Source: Lachnospiraceae bacterium
GTDB lineage: Bacteria > Bacillota > Clostridia > Lachnospirales > Lachnospiraceae
Reading direction: 5' to 3'
Length of the DNA: 64,000 nucleotides
Assembly: GCA_009780115.1 (NCBI GenBank)
Contig: WRAQ01000003.1
Coordinates: 1 to 64,000, forward strand
Shown piece by piece: positions 45,171 through 54,722 of this stretch (position 1 is its first letter; each line of letters opens with the position of its first letter). The position numbers and the translations under genes are program-made. Below the pieces are notes generated by a model, which did no database searches, had not been told where the DNA came from, and saw only the letters and a program-made list of their open reading frames with translations.

Positions 45171-45302
45171 ATCAAGGAGGGCAAAAACATTTCGCAGCCA
45201 AACTTGTTTGGTTTGTGCCTTAGGTCGCCTTCTTCCGGGCGAAAGAGTTCATTAGAACCAATTAGACCATAGCGACGAAGAAAGTTTATTGCCCGCCTTG
45301 AT
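45171..45302 (+). repeat. family A palindromic repeat, copy 5, 3' to the soluble hybrid kinase
   Basis: The terminal arms ATCAAGGAGGGCAA and TTGCCCGCCTTGAT match base for base except at one position. It begins 29 bases after the stop codon at 45142. A GCCAAACTTGTTTGG palindrome (45197-45211) is inserted between the head and the first core. Confidence 0.85.
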
Positions 45303-45345
45303 ATATTTAACTAAGATTGCTATAAATAATAAACTGAATAAGCCG

Positions 45346-45387
45346 CTAATTAGGCGCAGCGACGGAGAGATATTTTATCTGACTTAT
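45346..45387 (+). repeat. family A partial copy (tail half), touching the P-loop kinase stop codon
   Basis: Only the AATTAGGCGCAGCGACGGAGAGA core and the tail ATCTGACTTA are present. The TTA at 45384-45386 is the complement of the stop codon of the minus-strand kinase gene. The gap from copy 5 to here (45303-45345) is AT-rich with no feature seen. Confidence 0.6.
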
Positions 45388-46076
45388 GAACTTAATACAA
45401 CGTCACATCTTTCCCTAACCCGATATTCCCGGAAATAAGCTTCCTCCCGCGGAATCCACTTCTCTTTAAAAATTTGATACCCATCTACCCCGTTCCGGCT
45501 AATAATCCGCTCTTTTTGCTTTAACTCATCAATATCATAAAAAATACGCAAATCATATATCTCGTCCCACATAGGCAGAAGTGAGTATGCCCCTTCGATG
45601 ATAATAAGCGGTTTCACCGCTATTTTTTGCGTTCCATGATAATCCATTCTGGCACAGTCAAAAATGCGATAAGATAAAAGAAGGGGCCCGTTATTTCTCA
45701 CAGCCACTGTTCCACGAGGTGTTTTGCGCGCATTATGCGTAAAATCCCGAGTTGTGCAAGTACCAAATCGCTTTTCTTGCGATTTGTGTATATCATTGTT
45801 GCTATGAACAGCGTTAGCTGTGAATAGTGACATGTATTCTTTTATGAAAGAATATACTTCTTCTAAGAAACGTTCATAATGTACATTTATCCGCTTCTCT
45901 TCCCGCAGCCCGGGGGGGAGGAAAAAGTGATCCATGCGGATAACATCCCCATTATGCTCTTCCGCCAGCCTGTCTGCAAGCGTAGACTTACCGGCACCCG
46001 AGCGGCCATCAATAGCGATAACGACAATTTCTTTTTCATGAAGCAAAGTATTAATTATTTCCGGTAAGGTACTCAT
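45384..46076 (-). CDS. uridine kinase-like P-loop kinase with an in-frame insertion
   Basis: The N-terminal IDGRSGAGKST (residues 22-32) is the P-loop, and MDHFF near 48-52 plus YERFLEEV at 67-74 match the uridine kinase-like family. IIIEGAYSL and YDLRIFYDI near 165-185 follow the normal course, ending with a WIPREEAYFREY segment typical of the family. Between YERFLEEV and LSYRIFDC there are about 45 extra residues (82-128) that relatives lack as I recall them. The DNA there is rich in small palindromes (see the separate repeat entry). The substrate is unknown; this clade is often annotated only as 'uridine kinase'. The gene is transcribed towards the soluble hybrid kinase. Confidence 0.78.
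   Translation of the reverse strand: MSTLPEIINTLLHEKEIVVIAIDGRSGAGKSTLADRLAEEHNGDVIRMDHFFLPPGLREEKRINVHYERFLEEVYSFIKEYMSLFTANAVHSNNDIHKSQEKRFGTCTTRDFTHNARKTPRGTVAVRNNGPLLLSYRIFDCARMDYHGTQKIAVKPLIIIEGAYSLLPMWDEIYDLRIFYDIDELKQKERIISRNGVDGYQIFKEKWIPREEAYFREYRVRERCDVVLSS
45693..45833 (-). repeat. palindrome-rich in-frame insertion inside the P-loop kinase gene
   Basis: The segment encodes residues 82-128 and contains AAATCGC/GCGATTT (45765-45785), ACAGC/GCTGT near 45810-45823 and a GCGCATTATGCG-type palindrome near 45727-45740. It matches no conserved part of the kinase family. Length and phase keep the frame open. It resembles in principle the palindromic elements that sit inside genes of Rickettsia, but it is not the A, B or C family. 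Confidence 0.5.
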
Positions 46077-46128
46077 ATTAACCTCTTCACACTATTGTTA
46101 CAGTTCTGATATAGCTTGAAAAGAAGCC

Positions 46129-46172
46129 GCAGAAGGCAAAAAACATCCCGAAGTTGCCTTAGGCCGCCTTCT
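46129..46172 (+). repeat. family A partial copy (head half)
   Basis: GAAGGCAAAAAACATCCCG, then GTTGCCTTAGGCCGCCTTCT, match the head and first core. The tail half is missing. It lies upstream of the kinase start at 46076, so the kinase gene is bracketed by a tail half and a head half. Confidence 0.6.
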
Positions 46173-46277
46173 CACACATTATAATTGAAAAACTTTCCCT
46201 CTTCAAGCACTTGCTTTAAGGTAAATATATTCTTATAATATAAAGGGGTAAATTCATTGAGATGAGGGTTTATATAA

Positions 46278-47399
46278 ATGAACAAATCCAATTTTGAATG
46301 GGCCAAATGGGTCCCAATTACTATCATAGCAATATTATTAATGATTCTTTACAAAACATTTGATAATCTTTCCCAGATTACCATTGCAATCGGAAAGTTT
46401 TTAAGTGTCCTTTCCCCTCTTCTTTTCGGGATTCTTTTTTCATATTTTTTATATACCCCTTTTAAGAAAGTGAATAAACGTTTCGGCAAATCAAAGTTCA
46501 AATTTATTGCCAAAAGAAAGAAATTTTTCAGCGTTACTACAATCTTTTTACTGCTTGCTTTAATTATTGTTTTTATTGCTTTGGTAATTGCCCCGATATT
46601 GATTGCCAGCCTTCTTGATTTAGCAAACAGCATTCCTTCTTATGTGAATAGCCTTATCGTTTTTATTGAGCGGCTGGATGATGATACGTACTGGGCGACT
46701 TTGAATATTTCGGAAAGCATCGCCGGTTTTGTTGATGATGCGATTAGTCAATATTTTAACTTTGCTCTTATGGAGCAGTTAACCAGAGGCGTTCTCGGCA
46801 TCGCCGGCGGCCTTGCGAATATCGTCCTTGGCCTGATTATTACTCTCTATATTTTAGCTGACCTTGAAAATATTGCCGCTTTTTTCAAACGTTTAAGTAT
46901 TGCCGTTATCAAAAATGTAAAATACCGTGAGCGTGCTTATAAATATTTGCGGCAGGTTAATACCGTCCTCTTTACTTTTATTTCCAGCAAAGGTTTGGAC
47001 AGCATCATTAATGTTGTGGTAGTTACCGCTATCTTGCTTATTTTTAATGTCCCCTTTGCCTTTTTATTCGGGTTTATCGCCGGTGTTTTTAATTTTATCC
47101 CTTATCTTGGTTCATTAATTGCAATGACATTTATCAGCTTAATCAATATTATTACTGCCGGGCCGGCCAAAGCCCTCCAGGTTCTAATAGCTCTTTTGAT
47201 TTTCCAACAGATTGATGCCAATTATATCGAACCCAAAATTATGAATACTTCCTTAAAAATCAGCCCGATTATTGTAATCGTATCAGTTATCGCGGCCGGT
47301 GCATATTTCGGTATTGCCGGAATGTTTCTTGCTGTCCCGATTGTGACAATTATTAAGCAAATTATGATTGAATATATGGATCACCATGTAAAAAACTAA
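46278..47399 (+). CDS. AI-2E family transporter (DUF20 permease)
   Basis: This 373-residue membrane protein of the AI-2E/PerM family has eight or so helices. Signatures are the paired N-terminal helices, the long central extracytoplasmic segment (about 120-150), the GLALIITLYILAD-like helix near 190 and the conserved PYLGSLIA...QQIDANYIEPKIMNTSLKISPI region (about 270-335). Members include quorum-signal exporters and sodium/proton antiporters, so the name should not be read as proof of AI-2 transport. It is monocistronic on the plus strand and followed by strong hairpins and a bidirectional terminator. Confidence 0.85.
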   Translation: MNKSNFEWAKWVPITIIAILLMILYKTFDNLSQITIAIGKFLSVLSPLLFGILFSYFLYTPFKKVNKRFGKSKFKFIAKRKKFFSVTTIFLLLALIIVFIALVIAPILIASLLDLANSIPSYVNSLIVFIERLDDDTYWATLNISESIAGFVDDAISQYFNFALMEQLTRGVLGIAGGLANIVLGLIITLYILADLENIAAFFKRLSIAVIKNVKYRERAYKYLRQVNTVLFTFISSKGLDSIINVVVVTAILLIFNVPFAFLFGFIAGVFNFIPYLGSLIAMTFISLINIITAGPAKALQVLIALLIFQQIDANYIEPKIMNTSLKISPIIVIVSVIAAGAYFGIAGMFLAVPIVTIIKQIMIEYMDHHVKN

Positions 47400-47417
47400 C
47401 ACCAAAAAAGATTTGCC

Positions 47418-47506
47418 TTGGCAAACCCTCGCGCCGAGCGCGGTCGCTTCAGCGACATAATACCCTGCGCGCGAGTGCGCATCCTCCCGGAGGGTTTTTG
47501 CCGGAT
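47418..47506 (+). other. GC-rich structured element 3' to the AI-2E gene
   Basis: GGCAAACCCTC and GAGGGTTTTTGCC form an outer stem around GTCGC/GCGAC and GCGC/GCGC hairpins. The base composition is much richer in G and C than the surroundings. No second copy is seen in the window. Confidence 0.5.
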
Positions 47507-47542
47507 GGAGAATTGCGAAGCAATTTCCTATCCAGTAAAAAA
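47495..47542 (+). repeat. family C palindromic repeat, copy 2
   Basis: It is the same as copy 1 apart from two substitutions: CCGGATGGAGAATTGC, GAA and GCAATTTCCTATCCAG, then TAAAAAA. It lies 96 bases after the AI-2E stop codon, between the GC-rich element and the terminator. Confidence 0.75.
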
Positions 47543-47575
47543 GGGTTGGAGATTAACTCCAACCCCGCTTTTTTT
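47543..47575. terminator. bidirectional rho-independent terminator
   Basis: GGGTTGGAG/CTCCAACCC forms a 9-bp stem with a five-base loop, flanked by A6 on the left and a T-run of eight on the right. It separates the convergent AI-2E and Cys-rich repeat genes. Confidence 0.9.
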
Positions 47576-47576
47576 C

Positions 47577-48413
47577 TTATATTCTGCAAATTCTTTCAAT
47601 ATCTTCTACCCCTTTTACTAAATCAAAGATACCTTTTTCGCTTTCCCTAATGCCGCATTCAATCTTGCAGCAACGGATTAATCTCAAACCTTTAAATTCT
47701 TCATGCTGTCCTTTTTCCAAGTTAGCTAAACCCTTTTTTATCAGCTTTTCATCTTCACAGCCAAAACATTCACAGGAACACCGGATAATTTTCTTAATTT
47801 CGTTAATGCCCCGTTCAGTTTTTTTTATGCCGTTACTTAAGCGATTTATGCCGCGACAGAAGTCGCCGTCACAAATAGCTTTAATTCCTCTGCGGTCTTC
47901 TTCAATTCCTTCCCTGATTCTTTTGAGACTTTCAGCAATCATTTTGCGGGCGTGTTTGCATTTTTCTTTTTCAGCACATTGGTCGTGTTTTTGCTGGCGG
48001 CGGCAGCCTTCAAAACAAACCGGCTCGAAATCACAATCACAGTTATTCCTAGAACGTTCATCACAACCGCAGTCATTTCTGGAACGTTCATCACAACCGC
48101 AATCATTCCTGGAACGTTCATCACAACCGCAATCATTCCTGGAACGTTCATCACAACCACAGTCATTTCTGGAACGTTCATCACAACCGCAGTCATTTCT
48201 GGAACGTTCATCACAATCGCAGTCATTCCTGGAACGTTCATCACAACCACAGTCATTTCTAGAACGTTCATCACAACCACAGTCATTTCTGGAACGTTCA
48301 TCACAACCGCAGTCATTCATAAAACGTCCATAACCGGTCACGACCCCGCGTATTTCATCATTGCAGGGGCATCCGCATTCACGGCTTTCCCGGCAATTTT
48401 TTTCATGATTCAT
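47577..48413 (-). CDS. cysteine-rich decapeptide-repeat protein, possible spore-coat or metal-binding protein
   Basis: The protein is 278 residues. After a Cys-rich head with CGCPCND come nine copies of the decapeptide NDCGCDERSR (one with D for G) and a tenth partial copy, giving paired cysteines every ten residues. The C-terminal half (about 150-278) is a different domain with Cys pairs (CRRQQ, CSCECFGC, RCCKIEC) among long helices (IKKTERGINEIKKII and similar). I do not recognise a family. High Cys and charged content suit a disulfide-linked coat protein or metal binding. The start at 48413 follows AGATGAGGA, rather than the ATG inside that site. Its promoter is discussed separately. Confidence 0.7.
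   Translation of the reverse strand: MNHEKNCRESRECGCPCNDEIRGVVTGYGRFMNDCGCDERSRNDCGCDERSRNDCGCDERSRNDCDCDERSRNDCGCDERSRNDCGCDERSRNDCGCDERSRNDCGCDERSRNDCGCDERSRNNCDCDFEPVCFEGCRRQQKHDQCAEKEKCKHARKMIAESLKRIREGIEEDRRGIKAICDGDFCRGINRLSNGIKKTERGINEIKKIIRCSCECFGCEDEKLIKKGLANLEKGQHEEFKGLRLIRCCKIECGIRESEKGIFDLVKGVEDIERICRI
48031..48330 (-). repeat. ten 30-bp tandem units inside the Cys-rich protein gene
   Basis: Units begin every 30 bases from 48031 to 48301 without any gap or slip, each varying around TCACAACCGCAGTCATTYCT plus GGAACGTTCA. Differences are mostly third-position changes, so the protein repeat is under selection or was copied recently. The first and last units are diverged. Confidence 0.95.
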
Positions 48414-48430
48414 AGAAAAAATCCTCATCT

Positions 48431-48475
48431 AGTATATTTACTATACTTTATGCGGATTTTGTCATATTGTGTCAA
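48431..48475 (-). promoter_or_regulatory. promoter and palindromic operator of the Cys-rich protein gene
   Basis: On the minus strand TTGACA (48470-48475), 17 bp and CATAAAGTA (48444-48452) allow two readings: a sigma-A promoter with a poor -10, or a sporulation sigma-E/K promoter, whose -10 consensus is CATAnnnTA. A perfect AGTATA-GTAAA-TATACT palindrome (48431-48447) overlaps the -10 and predicted start, a suitable operator. Confidence 0.5.
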
Positions 48476-48487
48476 ATAAATCCCGTA

Positions 48488-48595
48488 GGGAAGATAAAGT
48501 ACTCTTCGTCTCTACGGCCAATTGAATTAAGCGTAAGTTTTTATTTTATGAAGAAGGCGGCCTAAGGTTCCTTTGCGATAAATTATCTGCCGCAT
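48488..48595 (-). repeat. family A palindromic repeat, copy 6, 3' to the sigma factor gene
   Basis: The cores CTACGGCCAATTG and GAAGAAGGCGGCCTAAGGTT are intact. Both terminal arms have drifted (GATAAATTATCTGCCG at the head). It begins nine bases after the sigma factor stop codon on the minus strand. Confidence 0.75.
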
Positions 48596-48603
48596 CTCAT
48601 CAT

Positions 48604-49539
48604 TTACTCCACCAAGTACGTCAGCAGCTTCTTAGTCTCGCTTTTCATCCGTAGGCGGTCTAATGCTTTCACTTCAATCTGGCGGATTCTCTCACGGGTT
48701 ACTTGGTACTCACGGCCAACTTCTTCAAGAGTCCAGACTCGTCCATCAATAAAACCAAACCGCAAGCGGATAATCCGTTGCTCACGTTCGGTAAGGCCAT
48801 CCAAAATTCCATCTATTTCATCTCCGAGCATCATATGGTCAATATCGGAAAAGGTGTCTTTCATGCTTTCATCAGCAACAAAGTCTAATAACTGTGCGCC
48901 CTCTTCTTTATTAATCGGGCAGTCTAATGAAGCGGCATCTTCATAAAGCTTGATGATTTCTTCTAATTTTCGCACCGAAAGATTCATCATCTTTGCTAAT
49001 TCTTCAATACCAGGCTCACGCCCGTTATCAATTGTAAATTGGCGCGATGAACGGGATATCCGGTTCATCTGCTCTTTTACATGGACAGGAATCCGGATAA
49101 TTCGTGACTGATCGGCTATCGCTCTGGTAATTGCCTGGCGAATCCACCAAATCGCATAAGTGCTGAATTTGTAGCCTTTACGATGGTCATATCTTTCTAC
49201 TGCTTTCATCAAGCCAATATTGCCTTCCTGAATCAAATCAAGCAGGTTCATGTTTCCGTTGAGAACATAACGCTTAGCAACGCTAACGACAAGACGCAAA
49301 TTCGCATTAGTCATCTTTTCCTTGGCATAATCATCGCCTTTTGCGACTTGTTTGGCCAATTTCAACTCTTCATCGCCTTTTAAGAGGGGAATCGAGCCAA
49401 TTTCACGCAAGTAAGCACGAACCGAATCTTCAGTGCTAAGTGTTTCCAGTTCTACGGCACTTGTTTTTTCCGCTTCGGCGGCAATTTCTACAATTTCGGC
49501 AACATTTTCAAATTGCTCGGTTATTTTTGTATCATTCAT
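48604..49539 (-). CDS. RNA polymerase sigma-70 factor, RpoD/SigA type lacking region 1.1
   Basis: This 311-residue sigma factor has regions 1.2 ([17 protein letters not shown], about 36-52), 2 ([51 protein letters not shown]), 3 and 4 ([14 protein letters not shown], then the helix-turn-helix [21 protein letters not shown]). The sequence is of primary or group 2 type, with all promoter-contacting residues. Region 1.1 is absent, since the N-terminus is a short acidic tail. The dnaG gene that often precedes rpoD is not there. Whether this is the housekeeping factor or a second one cannot be decided from the window. The region 1.1-bearing protein at 35471 may be related functionally. Confidence 0.9.
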   Translation of the reverse strand: MNDTKITEQFENVAEIVEIAAEAEKTSAVELETLSTEDSVRAYLREIGSIPLLKGDEELKLAKQVAKGDDYAKEKMTNANLRLVVSVAKRYVLNGNMNLLDLIQEGNIGLMKAVERYDHRKGYKFSTYAIWWIRQAITRAIADQSRIIRIPVHVKEQMNRISRSSRQFTIDNGREPGIEELAKMMNLSVRKLEEIIKLYEDAASLDCPINKEEGAQLLDFVADESMKDTFSDIDHMMLGDEIDGILDGLTEREQRIIRLRFGFIDGRVWTLEEVGREYQVTRERIRQIEVKALDRLRMKSETKKLLTYLVE

Positions 49540-49668
49540 GGTGCTATCCTTTAATAATCATGAACATAACGAAGAATATTTTACCTTATAATGCCAAATA
49601 TGTAAAATATTATACACGTGCTTTTTCATAATAACATCATTTCACAAATAAAACAACGAAATATTTTA

Positions 49669-50163
49669 TTAAATGATAGATTCATTTACGTAATTTACCA
49701 ACCCGCCGGCATTAATTATCCTTTGCATAAAAGGGGGAAAGGCCTGGCCTTGGAAGCTTAAACCCTTAGTCAGGTTTTTGATAATCCCCGTATTAAAATC
49801 AACTTCAACTAAATCACCGGCTTCAATACCGTTAGCAGCATCGGGACATTCAATAATCGGAAGGCCGATATTAATCGCATTGCGGTAAAATATCCGGGCA
49901 AAAGTTTCAGCAATTACTACTGATACTCCGGCAGCTTTAATAGCAATCGGTGCATGCTCGCGTGATGAGCCGCAGCCAAAATTTTTAGTTGCAACAATGA
50001 TATCACCGCTTTGTACTTTATTCACGAAATCGGGGTCGATATCTTCCATACAATGTGAACCTAATTCGGCAGGGTCAGTGATATTTAAAAGGCGGGCGGG
50101 AATGATAACATCGGTATCAACGTTAGCCCCATATTTAAAAACATTTCCTTTTGCTGTTTTCAT
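49669..50163 (-). CDS. leuD: 3-isopropylmalate dehydratase small subunit
   Basis: LeuD forms the swivelling domain of isopropylmalate isomerase, step two of leucine synthesis. It is 164 residues, the usual size of the short archaeal/clostridial type. [21 protein letters not shown] at the N-terminus and the [20 protein letters not shown] loop (about 60-80) are the family's substrate-binding signatures. Its ATG overlaps the leuC stop codon by one base (TAATG), so the two subunits are translated together. Confidence 0.95.
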   Translation of the reverse strand: MKTAKGNVFKYGANVDTDVIIPARLLNITDPAELGSHCMEDIDPDFVNKVQSGDIIVATKNFGCGSSREHAPIAIKAAGVSVVIAETFARIFYRNAINIGLPIIECPDAANGIEAGDLVEVDFNTGIIKNLTKGLSFQGQAFPPFMQRIINAGGLVNYVNESII

Positions 50164-51440
50164 TATAATTCCTCCGGGCTTGAAATAACACCTGTTATTG
50201 AACTGGCGGCAGCAACCGCCGGGCTTGCCAGATAAATTTCGGAATCTACATGCCCCATCCGGCCGATGAAATTACGGTTAGTCGTTGAAACACAACGCTC
50301 CCCGGCCGCGAGTACACCCATAAACCCGCCAAGGCAAGGCCCGCAGGTCGGGGTTGATACGACAGCACCTGCTTCAACAAATATTTTTAACAAACCCTCT
50401 TCAATCGCTTCAAGATAGATTTTCTGGGTCGCCGGGATAACAATACAGCGCATCCCTTTCGCTACCTTGCGGCCTTTCATAATTTCAGCCGCGGCCCGCA
50501 TATCGTCAATCCGGCCGTTAGTACACGAGCCGATGACTACTTGGTCAATTTTTACCCCATCGGGAAACTCGTTAATTATCTCATCAATAGTTTTGGCATT
50601 TTCCGGTAAATGCGGGAATGAAACCGTCGGCCGGATGGTACCTAAATCAATAATATATTCCTCGTCATAAATGGCATCGGCATCAGCTTCATAGATTGTA
50701 TAAGGCTTATCCGAATGAGCTTTTATGTAACTAAGCGCCAGCTCATCAACAGGGAAAATACCGTTCTTTGCCCCGGCTTCAATAGCCATATTGGCAATTG
50801 TAAAGCGGTCGTCCATAGTCAGATTTGCGATTCCATCACCAACAAATTCCATTGATTTATAAAGTGCACCATCAACACCAATCATGCCAATAATATGTAG
50901 TATCACATCTTTGCCGCTGACCCACTTATTAAGTTGGCCGGTCAGATTAAAGCGAAGCGCCGCCGGTACTTTAAACCATGCTTTACCAATCGCCATTCCG
51001 GCGGCCATATCGGTTGAACCGACTCCGGTTGAAAAAGCGCCAAGCGCACCATAAGTACAAGTATGGGAGTCCGCCCCGATAATCACATCACCGGCGACAG
51101 TCAGCCCCCGCTCGGGCAAGAGGGCATGTTCAATACCCATTTCGCCAATTTCGAAATAATTAGTTATCTCGTTACGATGAGCAAAATCACGCATGATTTT
51201 GCAGTTTTCCGCTGACTTGATATCTTTATTAGGGGTAAAATGATCGGGAACGAGGGCGATTTTGTCTTTATCAAAAACTCCGGTGACATTCATTTTTTCC
51301 ATTTCTTTTATCGCAACCGGTGCTGTGATATCATTGCCAAGGACAAGGTCAAGCCTTGCTTCAATCAATTGGCCTGCTTTGACTTCACTGACTCCATCAA
51401 CATGCGCCGCCAATATCTTCTGCGTCATGGTCATTCCCAT
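50163..51440 (-). CDS. leuC: 3-isopropylmalate dehydratase large subunit
   Basis: LeuC holds the [4Fe-4S] cluster of isopropylmalate isomerase. The 425-residue length fits the short LeuC type. The three cluster cysteines are in [10 protein letters not shown] (about 300) and PTCGPCLGG (about 360-363). [21 protein letters not shown] near 125 is the other family signature. AAAGGAG precedes the ATG. It is followed immediately by leuD. Upstream, two hairpins separate it from ilvC, so the pathway genes may be one processed transcript. Confidence 0.95.
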   Translation of the reverse strand: MGMTMTQKILAAHVDGVSEVKAGQLIEARLDLVLGNDITAPVAIKEMEKMNVTGVFDKDKIALVPDHFTPNKDIKSAENCKIMRDFAHRNEITNYFEIGEMGIEHALLPERGLTVAGDVIIGADSHTCTYGALGAFSTGVGSTDMAAGMAIGKAWFKVPAALRFNLTGQLNKWVSGKDVILHIIGMIGVDGALYKSMEFVGDGIANLTMDDRFTIANMAIEAGAKNGIFPVDELALSYIKAHSDKPYTIYEADADAIYDEEYIIDLGTIRPTVSFPHLPENAKTIDEIINEFPDGVKIDQVVIGSCTNGRIDDMRAAAEIMKGRKVAKGMRCIVIPATQKIYLEAIEEGLLKIFVEAGAVVSTPTCGPCLGGFMGVLAAGERCVSTTNRNFIGRMGHVDSEIYLASPAVAAASSITGVISSPEEL

Positions 51441-51490
51441 TGGTATACTCCTTTATATATATTAAAATGCAACTGTGTAAATCATTTAAG

Positions 51491-51537
51491 GAGAATTGTT
51501 TACAATTCTCTTCGAAGTGTCGCCGCCGGGCGACAGT
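51491..51537 (-). other. two adjacent hairpins between ilvC and leuC
   Basis: TGTCGCC/GGCGACA (51518-51535) and GAGAATTG/CAATTCTC (51491-51510) follow the ilvC stop codon. Neither has a U-run, so they look like RNA stability or processing stems rather than terminators. The second resembles the centre of family C. Confidence 0.55.
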
Positions 51538-51539
51538 TT

Positions 51540-52562
<1,023 letters not shown>

Positions 52563-52641
52563 CTAACCTTTCTTTATAAACAATACTTTAGTGTATTTTT
52601 TTGTCAGTGCTTTTCTATTTTACTTGGAAATGTAAAATTTT

Positions 52642-53478
52642 TCAAGTACTAATATTACGTCTAATAAAGAAAGCAACAACTATACCAATCACAACCACAA
52701 TACAAATTACCATCACCGCAATACCCAGGGCTGTTTGAAATTCTATAACCGACTTCTCTTGATAAGATGGTAAGTCATTATTTTCAGATATCAAATTACG
52801 AGATAAAATATCAATTAATTCATCCTCGGTCATAGCTGAACCAGATACTACCTCATAAGAGAGTATCTCATTTGAAATATCAACCGGTTCAAGCTTTATT
52901 TCGGACATATCAATCGTAGTTTCTCCGGGTTGAAACAAATCTTCGGCCGTAAATCGCGCTGTAATTAGCTCAAAAATAAAAGTGTTACCTTCATCCGTAC
53001 TAATCGCAATTGTATCGTCATAAAGGGAAGCTCCCGCAACTTGCCAATTAACAATATAAGCCGGGCCAATACTTGTAAAATAATCTTCTTCGCTTAAATA
53101 ATCCTCTATAAAATCACTTCTCAAAACTTCCCTCGTTTTGATACCATAAGCGAAAGCTTCAAAAACAGGCAGCCCAGGTGCCGGAAAAAAGCGGATAAAA
53201 TGTGTCATATCCTTTGAAAAATGAAAATTACTTTCGTAAGCAAAAGAATTTAAGCCTTCGGCCGCATAAATTAATTTCCGCTCATTACCATTGATTTCAT
53301 AAACTTTAGCATCGGCATTTCCCATTCCATTCTCATCAGGGATAAACACGAAAACCCTGCTTCCGTCTTCCGAGAATATTTCAAATGGTACAGGCGCCGC
53401 CCAACAAGCTGTTACCGGTAATAAATTTGATGAAATAAAGAATAAAATTAAAAAAACGCAGAATAGTATTTTTTTCAT
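52642..53478 (-). CDS. secreted or membrane-anchored protein of unknown function
   Basis: This 278-residue protein has a signal peptide (about 1-27), an extracytoplasmic beta-rich domain (strands such as FEIFSEDGSRVFVF and KVYEINGNERKLIYAA) and one C-terminal transmembrane helix (about 248-270) followed by a few basic residues, so it is anchored with its domain outside. I do not recognise the family. The start at 53478 has a strong GGAGG, while the open frame 11 codons longer does not. It lies inside the branched-chain amino acid genes but is preceded by a terminator and probably has its own promoter, so it may be unrelated to them. Confidence 0.65.
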   Translation of the reverse strand: MKKILFCVFLILFFISSNLLPVTACWAAPVPFEIFSEDGSRVFVFIPDENGMGNADAKVYEINGNERKLIYAAEGLNSFAYESNFHFSKDMTHFIRFFPAPGLPVFEAFAYGIKTREVLRSDFIEDYLSEEDYFTSIGPAYIVNWQVAGASLYDDTIAISTDEGNTFIFELITARFTAEDLFQPGETTIDMSEIKLEPVDISNEILSYEVVSGSAMTEDELIDILSRNLISENNDLPSYQEKSVIEFQTALGIAVMVICIVVVIGIVVAFFIRRNIST

Positions 53479-53503
53479 AGATTGCCTCCATATTTGGTTT
53501 AAT

Positions 53504-53544
53504 AAAAACACATATGTATTTTATACGTATACAAATGTGTTTTT
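53504..53544 (-). terminator. rho-independent terminator after the first ilvN-type gene
   Basis: AAAAACACAT and ATGTGTTTTT form a 10-bp stem that continues with TGTAT/ATACA pairs, followed by UUUAU on the minus strand. It lies about 60 bases after the stop codon at 53602 and ends the ilvB-ilvN transcript before the membrane protein gene. Confidence 0.75.
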
Positions 53545-53601
53545 TATGGTGCATTCTAAAAGAGTTGCTATTAGGCCAACTTTATTTCCGCGGCGGGGTA
53601 A

Positions 53602-54105
53602 CTACAAATAAGTCACTCTCTCCGTCCCCCGTGTTAACCCGGCAATCCCGGTCCGGGCAAGCTCTTGGATTTCATAACCCTCTAATAAATTAATAAAAGC
53701 ATCGATTTTATCCTGATCGCCAGTCATCTCAATGATAATACTTTCCGGTGCCACATCAATAATATTAGCCCGGAAAATGTCAACCAAAGTGATAACACCC
53801 TGCCGGTCATCCACCAAAGCCTTTACTTTTATCAAGGCAAGCTCCCGGTAAACGCTGCTCTCGGGCTTTAATTCCTTTATCTCACGGACATCAACCAACT
53901 TTGCAACCTGCTTTTCGATTTGGTCAAGAATCTGTTCATCACCGGAAGCGACAATTGTAATCCGGGTATAATTCGGGTCGGCGGTAATCCCGGCAGTAAT
54001 ACTTTCAATCGAATAACCGCGGCGGGCGAAAAGCCCGGAAATACGGCTCAAAACCCCGGCATTATTATCAACTAACAACTGAAAAATTTTGTTCATATAA
54101 AACAT
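53602..54105 (-). CDS. acetolactate synthase small (regulatory) subunit
   Basis: This 167-residue protein has an N-terminal ACT domain (QLLVDNNAGVLSRISGLFARRGYSIESITAG, residues 8-37) and a C-terminal IlvN domain (ELALIKVKALVDDRQGVITLVDIFRANIIDV). The small subunit activates IlvB and gives valine feedback inhibition. It keeps the Asn and Gly residues of the valine-binding site (NNAGVLSR). A second, different small-subunit gene lies just upstream, so this organism encodes two. This copy has the longer, more typical IlvH C-terminus. It ends the transcript before a terminator. Confidence 0.9.
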   Translation of the reverse strand: MFYMNKIFQLLVDNNAGVLSRISGLFARRGYSIESITAGITADPNYTRITIVASGDEQILDQIEKQVAKLVDVREIKELKPESSVYRELALIKVKALVDDRQGVITLVDIFRANIIDVAPESIIIEMTGDQDKIDAFINLLEGYEIQELARTGIAGLTRGTERVTYL

Positions 54106-54119
54106 CCTTTCTTTTGAAT

Positions 54120-54214
54120 CTCATGAAGAATGGCCTTTTGGACATTCTCCCAAACGAAGCTTTAGATTTTTTATAGCCGGTGTTTTATGCGACTTAGAAA
54201 ATATCTTCGTTTTC
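54120..54214 (-). repeat. family B palindromic repeat, copy 6, between the two small-subunit genes
   Basis: The outer hairpin GAAGAATGGCC.../GGACATTCTCC and the main stem AACGAAGCTTTAGATTTTTT / ACTTAGAAAATATCTTCGTT are complete. On the minus strand it begins two bases after the stop codon of the gene ending at 54216. Confidence 0.8.
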
Positions 54215-54215
54215 T

Positions 54216-54695
54216 TCATTCTAAGCACTTAGATAATGCCAACGTCCCGGTCCTTGCTACTTCAACGATACTAATTGATTGAAGCAAATTAAGCAAGATT
54301 TTAATCCTCTCCGGGCTGTCACATATCTGAATCATCATTTGATTTTTGGACATATCAACAATCTCGGCATTAACAAGCTCACAGATTTCCATAATTTCCC
54401 GGCGGTTGTCTTTTTTGTACCGGACTTTGCAGAGCATCAGCTCACGGCTGACACAAGAAAGTTCATCAAATGTTTTAACTTTAATAACATCAATTTTTTT
54501 GTTAAGCTGTTTTTCAATCTGCTCAATCATCCGGTCATGGCCGCTTGATACGATGGTAATACAGGAAACGCCGGGGTCTTCGGTCTCGCCAACAGCCAAA
54601 GAATCAATATTAAAGAAACGACGGGAAAAAAGGCCGGTAACTTTGCACAGTACACCAGGGCGGTTTTCAACAAACACAGAATAGATTCGTTTCAT
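54216..54695 (-). CDS. second acetolactate synthase small-subunit homologue
   Basis: This is a 159-residue ACT-domain protein related to IlvN/IlvH. The N-terminus (SVFVENRPGVLCKVTGLFSRRFFNIDSLAVG) has the ACT fold, but the Asn-Asn-Ala of the usual valine pocket reads NRP. The C-terminal half (ELMLCKVRYKKDNRREIMEICELVNAEIVD) follows the same plan as the neighbour but is clearly diverged. It lies directly after ilvB (27 bases), so it is the promoter-proximal partner. Different effector sensitivity from the other subunit is possible but not shown. Confidence 0.85.
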   Translation of the reverse strand: MKRIYSVFVENRPGVLCKVTGLFSRRFFNIDSLAVGETEDPGVSCITIVSSGHDRMIEQIEKQLNKKIDVIKVKTFDELSCVSRELMLCKVRYKKDNRREIMEICELVNAEIVDMSKNQMMIQICDSPERIKILLNLLQSISIVEVARTGTLALSKCLE

Positions 54696-54722
54696 AAGTA
54701 TAGTTGTACTCCTTCCAACAAT

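Noticed and set aside
47650..48479. Long plus-strand frames opposite the Cys-rich repeat gene
   Set aside because: A 30-bp tandem repeat in phase with three keeps all frames open. Only the minus strand frame has a ribosome binding site, promoter and a non-repeat domain.
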